DNA of 29,638 nucleotides from IMG/VR virus record IMGVR_UViG_3300025889_000659, positions 1 through 29,638 of that record; one strand, given 5' to 3'. The DNA comes from a virus. The notes below the pieces were generated by a model, which saw only the letters and a list, made by a program, of their open reading frames with translations, ran no database searches and had not been told where the DNA came from. This document shows positions 22,986 through 29,638 of this stretch, in pieces. How positions within the stretch are numbered: the stretch's first letter is position 1; every line of letters begins with the position of its first letter. Position numbers and translations under genes: made by a program.

Positions 22986-25217
22986 ATGCCTGCGGATAAT
23001 CTTGGTATTAGGCAGCGGTTTGCCGAGATCTTAGAGGCTTCTAGGACTCAAGATCGGAGCAAACAGTCTGCCACGATGGTTGTTCTCAGCCATTTGCAGC
23101 AGATGGTGCTGCTCATGATGAAGAAGGGCCTCTTTTTCTACTGTGAGCAGGACACCTACAAGAGCCGTACGAAGTTTTTAGACGACTTAATCAGCTTAAA
23201 CAAGCTTGATATTCGTTTTCCGTCGATTATCCGGAATTTCCTGATCGACGGCTGTGGGTTGTTCTACTTTCGGCCCGATCCCAAACTCAAGTACCAGATT
23301 TACTTCTTCAACAAGAACCAATACCGGGTTTATCACGACGTAAACGGCGAAATTGAGGAGGTTGTGCTCCTCTACAGCTATAAAGTTCGCAACTCGACCA
23401 TCGGCTTGCCGGATGCGTCGTACGGACAGAACAAAAGATACGTCCGAGTATCGATTACGGCTGACCGAATCTCGGAGTCGGACTCTGATACCGAACTCAG
23501 CTTCGAATTGGACTCTGGCGCGGTCCTCACACCTCTAAATAGCCGCGAGAATCCGTTCAAATTCATTCCGGCGGTCGAAGTCTTAAACAAACCCAACGCC
23601 AGCGGCACCGAAGGCGAGGGTGAGTTTGAGCCTTTTATGGAACAGATTGTTCTGCACGATCAAATGATGCAGAACATTGCCAAGAACATCGAGTTCTTTG
23701 GTAATCCCACGCTGATCAGCTCGCGTCCTCGTAGCGATCTGGTCGAAGCATCGGATTCTGACCGGAGCTTCCGCCCGACCATCAGTAGTCAGAGCGGATT
23801 TGCCGGGATCGACACTCCGTCGACCCGTGTTTCGGAACCGTTTGGGTCTAGTTCGTCGATTGGCGGACTGCGAGTGCCTCGGATCATCGCGAACGTGGAG
23901 CCGAGCGACCGCGTGGGCTATATGACGCCCGACCCGGTTAACGGCGACATGAATCGTTACGCTCTGTTACTGCGGGAAGAGATTCGTACCGCTCTGGGCG
24001 GCGTTGACGAGATTTCTATCAGTGCAGGCGCAACCGCGACGGAAATCAAGGGTCTTATGGGCCGAGCGCAAGCTACAGCGCTCCGTAAGAACAAGAGTTT
24101 CTTGACTTACGGTTTCTGTCGTTTGTTAGAGATGATTCTGTTCCATCAGGAGCAGGTTTTCCGCGAAAGTTTCGCTGCCGTCTCCGGGCTGAATCCTCCC
24201 ACGCCGCCTGAGGAACAAACTCCGGAAGATCAAGAGAAGTTTCAAGCAAAATTTGCTAAGTACGAAGCGAAACTTGATCAGTCGATTCAAAAAGCTCTAC
24301 AAGAGAACAAAGTCCCCCGTGGGGTGTACGGACTGCCGCCGGATGGCGATCGGCAAGTCACTTATAGATTCCAAGGTGATGTCTACGAAGACACTGCGTA
24401 TGACATTAACCAAAAGTCTATTGTTGTACGTAATTTGCAGGAGTTAGGTGTAGATTCTGTAGAGGCGCTGAAGTATCTATTCCCCGACAAGACGGATCTG
24501 GAGCGAGCAGAAATGCTCAAAGGATTTCCGTTCAGAATGATTCAACAAACGCAGGGCGCGATGCAGCAATTTCTACTATTATTGAATCAGATGTTGCAAG
24601 CGCCACATCCTCTTGCGCCGAATCAACCGCTTGCGGCTGACCCTCGGCTAAACCTGACGCCCTTGCTCTATAGGACGTTTGACCACCTCGCGCAAGAACT
24701 AACCTACTCGGGCAGCTATGAGCCAGCAGATCCCAGCTTCGATCCCGAGCCCGGTCTCCCCGGCGGTAGCAGCCCCTCAGGCGGCGCCCTCCGTGGAAAT
24801 GGGCTCCCCAACAGCCTACCCGCAATGGGTAGTCAATACCCCGGTGGCAGCTTCGGCGCCTATGCCCCAAATGCCGTCGCAGGCAGTACAGGGTATGGCC
24901 CCTACTACCAGCAACCAGTACAGCCAGTCTCCGTCCGTCTCCTCCCCGGCGAACCCGTGGGAAGCGGCTATGGGCAGCCTGGAGCGGATGGTGTCCCGTC
25001 TGTCGCCGTCCCCCAGCCAGGCAGCATCGTATCCGCAAGCCCAAGTAGCGGCTACTCCCGCTTACAGTCAGCCTTCACCGGCCCAACCGTGGGCGTACCA
25101 ACCGGTTACGGATCCGCAGACCTCGTACAGCAGCGCCTCTACGACCCAGCCTTCCTTTCCGACTTCTACGGAAAGTCAGCCAAACCAGTTAAGTCCCGAA
25201 ACCGCCGCCGTAGTTAA
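22986..25217 (+). CDS. portal protein
   Basis: This 743-residue protein has features of the portal family: an N-terminal helical region (SATMVVLSHLQQMVLLMMKK), a beta-rich wing (LIDGCGLFYFRPDPKLKYQI, YRVYHDVNGEIEEVVLLYSY), a stem/clip region with FEPFMEQIVLHDQMMQNIAKN, and a crown with EIRTALGGVDEISISAGATATEIKGLMGRA. Portals form a 12-subunit ring at one capsid vertex through which the terminase packages DNA. The core ends near residue 577. Residues about 579-743 are a Gly/Pro/Ser-rich extension ending KSRNRRRS, and this extension is encoded on bases that also encode the next gene in the +1 frame. Confidence 0.85.
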   Translation: MPADNLGIRQRFAEILEASRTQDRSKQSATMVVLSHLQQMVLLMMKKGLFFYCEQDTYKSRTKFLDDLISLNKLDIRFPSIIRNFLIDGCGLFYFRPDPKLKYQIYFFNKNQYRVYHDVNGEIEEVVLLYSYKVRNSTIGLPDASYGQNKRYVRVSITADRISESDSDTELSFELDSGAVLTPLNSRENPFKFIPAVEVLNKPNASGTEGEGEFEPFMEQIVLHDQMMQNIAKNIEFFGNPTLISSRPRSDLVEASDSDRSFRPTISSQSGFAGIDTPSTRVSEPFGSSSSIGGLRVPRIIANVEPSDRVGYMTPDPVNGDMNRYALLLREEIRTALGGVDEISISAGATATEIKGLMGRAQATALRKNKSFLTYGFCRLLEMILFHQEQVFRESFAAVSGLNPPTPPEEQTPEDQEKFQAKFAKYEAKLDQSIQKALQENKVPRGVYGLPPDGDRQVTYRFQGDVYEDTAYDINQKSIVVRNLQELGVDSVEALKYLFPDKTDLERAEMLKGFPFRMIQQTQGAMQQFLLLLNQMLQAPHPLAPNQPLAADPRLNLTPLLYRTFDHLAQELTYSGSYEPADPSFDPEPGLPGGSSPSGGALRGNGLPNSLPAMGSQYPGGSFGAYAPNAVAGSTGYGPYYQQPVQPVSVRLLPGEPVGSGYGQPGADGVPSVAVPQPGSIVSASPSSGYSRLQSAFTGPTVGVPTGYGSADLVQQRLYDPAFLSDFYGKSAKPVKSRNRRRS

Positions 25218-25629
25218 TCACTTCGGTATCGAGGCGCCTGGCATTCTGAATCAGTATGCCGTGACGCTGGAGGATGCGCTGATTCAGCAGCATCAGGCTC
25301 TGGAGAATGTGACTCAGCGCAGTTCTGCTATGCAGCATCTGCTGACTGATCCCGACCAACTCGCCGATTACACCAATCGGTTCTTCACCGAGGTTTACCC
25401 CGTGGACGAAGTTCAGCCCACGCAGGGTCAACCTTATGACCTTCGCTACGATCAGCTCCCCGCTGTTCCTGCGTCGGCCACTGGCAACGCTCAAGCCGCT
25501 AACCCCGACCTTCACTGGCAGAACTTCGGCCAAGTGATGAACAACAACCCCGAGCAGGCTTGGCGTTATCTGTCTCAGATGGGTCCTGAGACCTTCCGCA
25601 GCAAGCTGCTGTTCCTCGACAACGCCTGA
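24718..25629 (+). CDS. scaffold-like capsid assembly protein overlapping the portal gene
   Basis: This 303-residue protein starts at an ATG inside the portal gene and reads in the +1 frame for 500 bases before leaving it. The N-terminal 170 residues are Pro/Ser/Gln-rich with one helix (PWEAAMGSLERMVSRLS). The unique C-terminal part has QYAVTLEDALIQQHQALENV, HLLTDPDQLADYTNRFFTEV and QVMNNNPEQAWRYLSQMGPE, helical pieces like those of capsid scaffolding proteins in aquatic phages. Position directly after the portal supports this, but a capsid gene is not seen next to it. A strong terminator follows, so high expression is likely to end here. Confidence 0.75.
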   Translation: MSQQIPASIPSPVSPAVAAPQAAPSVEMGSPTAYPQWVVNTPVAASAPMPQMPSQAVQGMAPTTSNQYSQSPSVSSPANPWEAAMGSLERMVSRLSPSPSQAASYPQAQVAATPAYSQPSPAQPWAYQPVTDPQTSYSSASTTQPSFPTSTESQPNQLSPETAAVVNHFGIEAPGILNQYAVTLEDALIQQHQALENVTQRSSAMQHLLTDPDQLADYTNRFFTEVYPVDEVQPTQGQPYDLRYDQLPAVPASATGNAQAANPDLHWQNFGQVMNNNPEQAWRYLSQMGPETFRSKLLFLDNA

Positions 25630-25662
25630 TTTGCGCTAAGCTCTACGAGCTGTTGTCACAAC

Positions 25663-25691
25663 AAGCTCCGCTCTCGGGCGGGGCTTTTTTT
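25663..25691 (+). terminator. rho-independent terminator after the scaffold-like gene
   Basis: A nine-pair stem (AAGCTCCGC with GCGGGGCTT, one G-U) with a six-base loop is followed by seven T residues (25685-25691). It lies 34 bases after the stop at 25629. Confidence 0.88.
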
Positions 25692-25728
25692 ATGCTTGTA
25701 TACTGGCGGTGAGTCGAGTTTACAGATT

Positions 25729-26439
25729 ATGCAGATGATCCAGCGTGGGCCGGTCAGTCACGTTGAGCAGCCTCGTCACGTTATCCCTGAGACTGCCCTG
25801 GTCTCGGTAGACGATGATCCCTCTACACAGGTGTTTGATGACTACGGGCTTGTTTGTGCTGCGGTTTTAAAAGCTAGTCGTACCCGGCTGAAACGTAAGT
25901 TTACGTTTGGCGATGTGTTTCCTGGCGATCACTATCGCCTTCTGGCTGGTTTAGTTGAATTTATCCAGCCGCGTCTGGTTGTAGATATCGGTACAGCTGC
26001 TGGTTACTCGGCGCAAGTCTTTATCGACCACGGGCATCCTGATGCGGTTACGCATACGTTTGACCTTACGTCGATTTCGGAGTTTAAAGAGACGACATTA
26101 ACAGCAGAGGATTTCGATAAAGGCCGTGTCGTTCAACACCTCAAAGATCTTAAAGATCCAATTGTGTTTAATGAGTATCGTGATTTACTTAGGGACGCAG
26201 ATTTCATTATGTGCGACGGCCCGAAAGACGGGGAGTTTGAGTATCGCTTTATTGAGTTATTGAGTCAACTTTATGGTCCTGAGAAACCTCGTTGGTTGTT
26301 CTTGGACGACATTCGGTTTGGGAACATGCTCGCGTTGTGGAGGATGATTAAATCTCCCAAAATTGATTTGACATCGTTTGGACATTTTTCTGGCTCTGGA
26401 TTGGTTAATATAAGGAGAGGTCTAGAACTCCATAGTTAG
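25729..26439 (+). CDS. SAM-dependent methyltransferase (Methyltransf_24 type)
   Basis: The start chosen is the ATG at 25729, giving 236 residues; a TTG at 25696 is in frame but lies against the terminator. RLVVDIGTAAGYSAQVF (residues 82-98) is the SAM-binding motif, HTFDLTSISEF follows as strand 2, and DADFIMCDGPKDGEFEYRF plus KPRWLFLDDIRFGNM are the later class I motifs. The target is likely a sugar or small molecule linked to the glycan genes, although protein methylation cannot be excluded. It follows a terminator, so it needs its own promoter; TATACT at 25699 is a candidate -10. Confidence 0.75.
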   Translation: MQMIQRGPVSHVEQPRHVIPETALVSVDDDPSTQVFDDYGLVCAAVLKASRTRLKRKFTFGDVFPGDHYRLLAGLVEFIQPRLVVDIGTAAGYSAQVFIDHGHPDAVTHTFDLTSISEFKETTLTAEDFDKGRVVQHLKDLKDPIVFNEYRDLLRDADFIMCDGPKDGEFEYRFIELLSQLYGPEKPRWLFLDDIRFGNMLALWRMIKSPKIDLTSFGHFSGSGLVNIRRGLELHS

Positions 26440-26440
26440 T

Positions 26441-27022
26441 ATGGCTCGACAACGAACATCTCGGGCTGTGGGGGTAAACCCAAGGACGCGACGTGAAGCT
26501 CATCGTCAAGCACTGAATAAAGCTCAGGCGTACATGAGCGGTGAAGGAGCGGAGCGGAAAGCGTTCGAGCGTGGGATGATGGAAAAACTCGGTGCTGTAG
26601 GTTACGGAAGTCAACAAACCATGGATCGCTTAACTGCGCTTCAGGGTGAGTTTGCGGCTAAGGAAAGTGAGTTCCGTTCTCAACTTGCTGGGCAGCTAGC
26701 TGAAAACCAAGGATTCCGTACTGAGCTTGCTAAGCAACAAGCGTACAATCAAAGTCTTGCGAGTCAACTTGCATCCAATCAGAGCCGTCCTCAAGCACCT
26801 AGTCCTGCTCCTTCGGCTCCTGCCCCGGCACCTCAGCCAAGTCCGCCTAAAGTCGCACCCCCTCCGACTGCAGCATCCCCTGCTTTAACTAAACCTGCAG
26901 GCGCCCTTCACATCGGCGCTGGGAGCGGCAATAGAGTCAGTTACCCTGCTCCTGTAAAAGGTGGGTTTAAGAACAGCAGAGAAGAAGCGCTTGCTCGGGC
27001 CCGCGTCAAAGCTTCTTTTTGA
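26441..27022 (+). CDS. hypothetical virion-type protein, coiled coil plus proline-rich linker
   Basis: This 193-residue protein has a basic N-terminus (ARQRTSRAVGVNPRTRREAH), a coiled coil at about residues 60-110 (GEFAAKESEFRSQLAGQLAE, KQQAYNQSLASQLASNQS), then a Pro/Ala linker (APSPAPSAPAPAPQPSPP) and a short C-terminal patch. Its ATG is one base after the methyltransferase stop. The layout suggests a structural or assembly role. Not recognised. Confidence 0.6.
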   Translation: MARQRTSRAVGVNPRTRREAHRQALNKAQAYMSGEGAERKAFERGMMEKLGAVGYGSQQTMDRLTALQGEFAAKESEFRSQLAGQLAENQGFRTELAKQQAYNQSLASQLASNQSRPQAPSPAPSAPAPAPQPSPPKVAPPPTAASPALTKPAGALHIGAGSGNRVSYPAPVKGGFKNSREEALARARVKASF

Positions 27023-27057
27023 CTTAGGTGAGAAGTAGCAACTAACGGAATCCGCAG

Positions 27058-27237
27058 ATGCCTTTCAAGAGCGAAGCCCAACGTCGCAAGTTCTACGCTA
27101 TGGCCGAGCGTGGAGAGATCTCGCGGGCCAAGGTTCGAGAGTACGAAGAAGAAACGGAAGGCAAACTTCCAAAGCGTACTGAGGCTAAGCGTAAAGCTGC
27201 CAAGTATATTAAGCAGAAGAAAGAAGGTTCTCGCTGA
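27058..27237 (+). CDS. small conserved phage protein (59 residues)
   Basis: It begins MPFKSEAQRRKFYAMAERGE, the hallmark of a very widespread family of small phage proteins, and continues with charged helices (REYEEETEGKLPKRTEAKRK). Function is not established. Its TGA overlaps the next ATG (TGATG), so translation is coupled to the tail fibre gene. Confidence 0.8.
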   Translation: MPFKSEAQRRKFYAMAERGEISRAKVREYEEETEGKLPKRTEAKRKAAKYIKQKKEGSR

Positions 27238-28160
27238 TGCCTAATACACTTGGTAATCGCCACGCGTCTGCCCGTGGGGCACTGCCGTTAACTGGTGGCA
27301 CTATTACTGGAAATTTAACGGTAAGTGGTGACTTTCGTGCGGATACAGTAGTCGTCAGCGGTGCGATTGTTGCGTCCGGGGCGGCTATTGCAGGCAACGT
27401 CAATATCGAAGGTGATGTCGGTATTAGTGGAGATCTTACTGTTCGGAGTTTAAATGAGGGACCGTTAGCGGGTTTTAGGAATCTACTTATTAACGCCAAT
27501 CCCGTTATCAACCAACGGGGGTACGTATCTGGGACAGCTACTACGGCCACCAACCAGTACACACTTGATCGTTGGCGCGTAGTTACATCCGGTCAGGCTT
27601 TATCTTGGACAGAAGTAAGCGGGATCCGTACTGTTACCGCGCCTTCGCAAGGCGTGGTTCAAGTCGTTGAGTCAGGAAACAACCTTGGAGGTATTCATAC
27701 TTTAAGTTGGACAGGAACCGCTAGGGCAACCGTTAATACAATCCCTGTTGCTGCTGGCACATCTGTATCGCTTCCTCCGGGAACAAACGTAACTGTGTTA
27801 TTCAGTGGAGGTACTTTTGAATTGCCTCAGTTAGAGCCAGGCCCTGTTGCAACACCGTTTGAGCGTAGACCACTTTCAACAGAGATCAATCTGTGTAAAA
27901 GGTATTACGAAAATGTTTATACAGTTGCCGCCGCTACTGCCGCTGCTGGTAATGCTTTATCTGCTTCTACTGTTAATTATCAAGTAGAGAAGCGTGTCGC
28001 TCCCACAGCAGCAACTTTAGTTTCTGGTTTGTCTACCGTAAACTCAAATAGCGCCACCAATGATTTTTTCACTGTCAATGGGCATCGGTTTGCTGTTTTG
28101 TCGGCACTAGCAGGGAATTTTGGTGTAGCCGGTATTTATTCTGTATCTGCTGAGTTATAG
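27237..28160 (+). CDS. tail fibre protein
   Basis: This 307-residue protein has LPLTGGTITGNLTVSGDFRA near residue 16, the standard phage fibre repeat, followed by further TVSG/IVASG repeats. RNLLINANPVINQRGYVSG near residue 80 and QLEPGPVATPFERRPLSTEI with LCKRYYE near 200-225 are domains common in tail fibres of aquatic and soil phages. The C-terminal 80 residues form a tip domain of unknown fold. It probably binds the host surface and complements the adhesin cluster at the left end of the window. Confidence 0.85.
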   Translation: MPNTLGNRHASARGALPLTGGTITGNLTVSGDFRADTVVVSGAIVASGAAIAGNVNIEGDVGISGDLTVRSLNEGPLAGFRNLLINANPVINQRGYVSGTATTATNQYTLDRWRVVTSGQALSWTEVSGIRTVTAPSQGVVQVVESGNNLGGIHTLSWTGTARATVNTIPVAAGTSVSLPPGTNVTVLFSGGTFELPQLEPGPVATPFERRPLSTEINLCKRYYENVYTVAAATAAAGNALSASTVNYQVEKRVAPTAATLVSGLSTVNSNSATNDFFTVNGHRFAVLSALAGNFGVAGIYSVSAEL

Positions 28161-28182
28161 TTGTTTTTGAGCTTATTGAATC

Positions 28183-28368
28183 ATGCCAAATCCGCCTGGT
28201 CGTCGCCGCTCTACTCCCGCCGCTCCTGTAAATTCAGGGGAAGTGCAGCGTCTTCAAGCAGAATTAAATGAGCTTAAAGCAGCTTATGCGCGAGACGTCA
28301 CTTTAATCAGCGAAGACATCCACGCGCTCAACGCTCAGATCAACCCTGAACAAGTTCCCGACGCGTAA
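28183..28368 (+). CDS. small coiled-coil protein
   Basis: This 61-residue protein has a disordered basic start (PNPPGRRRSTPAAPVNS) and a helix with heptad spacing (VQRLQAELNELKAAYARDVT, LISEDIHALNAQI). Similar small coils follow phage fibre genes and may be linkers or chaperones. Role inferred only. Confidence 0.55.
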   Translation: MPNPPGRRRSTPAAPVNSGEVQRLQAELNELKAAYARDVTLISEDIHALNAQINPEQVPDA

Positions 28369-28392
28369 AATAGAGATAACTGCGAGACCCGC

Positions 28393-29142
28393 GTGGTATA
28401 CGCTCCGTTATCTAATTACAAATACGATACCGGAACGCACCGGATTCAGAGCGGACCTGCGCATGAAGGTTATCTGGTCGTTAGTTCCGGGATCGTTGAC
28501 ACCGGGGCTGATCTCGGCGTAATCACGGACGGGTCGCCTAACAGCAGCGGATGGTATCAATCACCAGAATGGCGTTCCGTTCCCGTTGCCCCTTCCGGTT
28601 TTTGGACGAATTACAGCGATGCGGAGTACAGCACCGGGGAGGGCCTTAGTGTTTATCAGGGCTACCGTGGGCTGACAACTACCACGATCGCGAACGCTAA
28701 AGTCTCTACCTCGTCTGGACCTACGTACGGTCTGCGAGACTCTGGCAAATATACATACTTCGGTGGTGCTGCACCTACGAGTCAGAGCTACACACCGTAC
28801 AACACCCCGGCTGGAAACTCCGCTGCGGAAGGTTCAACGGGTGGCACTGTTACCCACGGTCGCTATGAAAACAGTATCCTCACAAACGTTTTAGGTTCGC
28901 AGGGGACTTCCAATCGTAGTGAATGGGTCTACAACCCCCCGGTGTACTGCCGTACCTACACGGAAATCTCTAGGTCGCAGAGCCCCGGTCTGATGTCCTC
29001 GTTTGTAAGTTCCGTTTATCGGGGCGGCGCTGCTCAGTACACGTACAACTATGGCGCTGGTTATTACCAACTGCCTGAAAGTGTGCGTTCAATGGTTCGC
29101 ACATACAGCACATCTGTTAACAGCAGCAACCAGCGCGGTTGA
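28393..29142 (+). CDS. hypothetical protein, probable virion component
   Basis: This 249-residue protein starts at GTG (MVYAPLSNYKYDTGTHRIQS). It is rich in Tyr, Ser, Gly and Thr, with short beta segments and no helix-rich region, membrane segment or enzyme motif. This composition fits a fibre, head fibre or decoration protein. It precedes the intron-split gene by 83 bases. Not recognised. Confidence 0.55.
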   Translation: MVYAPLSNYKYDTGTHRIQSGPAHEGYLVVSSGIVDTGADLGVITDGSPNSSGWYQSPEWRSVPVAPSGFWTNYSDAEYSTGEGLSVYQGYRGLTTTTIANAKVSTSSGPTYGLRDSGKYTYFGGAAPTSQSYTPYNTPAGNSAAEGSTGGTVTHGRYENSILTNVLGSQGTSNRSEWVYNPPVYCRTYTEISRSQSPGLMSSFVSSVYRGGAAQYTYNYGAGYYQLPESVRSMVRTYSTSVNSSNQRG

Positions 29143-29225
29143 TAACGCTACAAATGCAACGCTTTTTTGAGTTACTTACGCAAATCTAGTTATATTGAGT
29201 AGGTAGTTTTTCGGAGGTTGACGCT

Positions 29226-29638
29226 TTGTTCGTCGATTGGCGCTCATAGGCTGAGAGGCTTATGTAGTAATCGGGTGAATTGCTGGAACCCTTCTAACAG
29301 CACACAAATCAGGATCCGTCCTGAGAACCTTGACAATTAGAGCCAGCGATAGCTGGAAGTATTTATTGATTCGACTTGTGCAGTCGGATCGAGGGAATCA
29401 GCAGCGAAGCCGCGTGGGAACATGCGGAACGTTCAGAGACTAGATCGTACAATCCAGAACGGATTATGAGGATCCAAGAGCGCCCGACACCCTACACATG
29501 AGGGTGGTGATATAGTCCGAGCTGCATCGATAGCAAAGATGCAGAACTAAGGGATAAAGAGCCCTTAGGGTAACACAACTGCGACAATGATTTTCCGAAG
29601 CTGCTCGGCGCAGAACTCTACCGTCCGCACCCTGCGTA
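29226..29638 (+). CDS. intron-split gene, 5' part only (product unidentified)
   Basis: A TTG at 29226 has GGAGG eight bases upstream and reads MFVDWR before meeting a TAG inside the intron. After the intron, bases 29584-29638 read NDFPKLLGAELYRPHPA in a frame that joins cleanly if the 5' exon ends at T29244 and the intron ends at G29583, giving R-Y-N across the junction. The gene runs off the window. The coherent downstream sequence and the strong ribosome site support a real gene, probably structural by position, perhaps the capsid protein, but nothing visible proves this. Exact splice points are not certain. Confidence 0.55.
29245..29583 (+). ncRNA. group I self-splicing intron without an internal ORF
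   Basis: The catalytic core is recognisable: AATCAGCAGCGAAGCC before a hairpin at 29410-29427 (P6 region), TTCAGAGACTAGA at 29432-29444 (5' strand of P7), a six-pair P8-like hairpin (29488-29493 with 29501-29506), and GATATAGTCC at 29509-29518 (3' strand of P7). Two further perfect seven-pair hairpins follow (29522-29544 and 29547-29568), which fit P9 elements. GGGTGAATTGCTGGAACCC near 29273 is a typical 5' core segment of phage group I introns. The intron is about 340 bases long and encodes no homing endonuclease. Both ends are estimates; P1 could not be settled. Confidence 0.85.

Noticed and set aside
24532-25044. Minus-strand 170-codon ORF
   Set aside because: It lies opposite the portal/scaffold overlap, is Arg/His/Gly-rich without motif, and is explained by the biased composition of the two plus-strand frames.
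1-29638. CRISPR array
   Set aside because: No regularly spaced direct repeats of 20-40 bases were seen; the glycine codon repeats near 2940 are coding.

Overview
The window is a stretch of a tailed double-stranded DNA phage genome (Caudoviricetes). It carries a large terminase, a portal, a scaffold-like protein, several tail-fibre and adhesin genes, a tyrosine integrase, a dCMP deaminase, a DUF3310 protein and a tRNA-Leu(UAA). The adhesin domains, the many glycan genes and the small conserved proteins resemble phages of aquatic bacteria, most likely cyanobacteria, but the host is an inference. Genes are tightly packed, with frequent ATGA, TGATG and TAATG start-stop overlaps.

Layout. 1-4306: the 3' end of a tail fibre, then small proteins and three different adhesins (a lectin-like sheet protein, a glycine-rich protein and a DUF1566/Lcl-like protein). 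The adhesins are joined by a recurring junction that also encodes a tiny upstream ORF. 4343-5835: a small gene, a tRNA-like sequence that is a candidate attP, a 45-residue minus-strand gene and the integrase. 6023-10025: small proteins, a minus-strand methyltransferase plus exostosin-like glycosyltransferase pair, tRNA-Leu and dCMP deaminase. 10045-11454: a GT-A glycosyltransferase, a YkgJ-type cysteine-cluster protein and an HTH regulator. 11438-14849: a run of virion-type proteins (coiled-coil, Gly/Ala-rich, probably internal or neck proteins) ending in a possible small terminase. 14846-17135: minus-strand GH130-like and GT4 genes. 17162-19696: large terminase. 19698-22960: a glycosyltransferase, DUF3310, small structural-type proteins, a GT17 glycosyltransferase and a small basic protein. 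22986-25629: portal and scaffold-like protein. After a rho-independent terminator, 25729-29142 holds a methyltransferase, small virion-type proteins and a tail fibre. 29226-29638: the start of a gene interrupted by a group I intron.

Most notable observation. The terminase contains a 337-residue intein inserted in its Walker B motif. The stretch between the intein splicing blocks, where a homing endonuclease domain normally sits in frame, instead encodes a complete zinc-finger HNH endonuclease in the +1 reading frame. The splicing frame remains open through the entire nuclease gene, so about 680 nt are dual-coded. A second large +1 overlap, 500 nt, joins the C-terminus of the portal to the N-terminus of the scaffold-like protein. 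A homing-endonuclease-free group I intron a few codons into another gene adds a second self-splicing element. Glycan-active genes are scattered singly among the morphogenesis genes rather than grouped, which suggests virion or host-surface glycan modification. The hexamer CGTGGG appears strongly over-represented.
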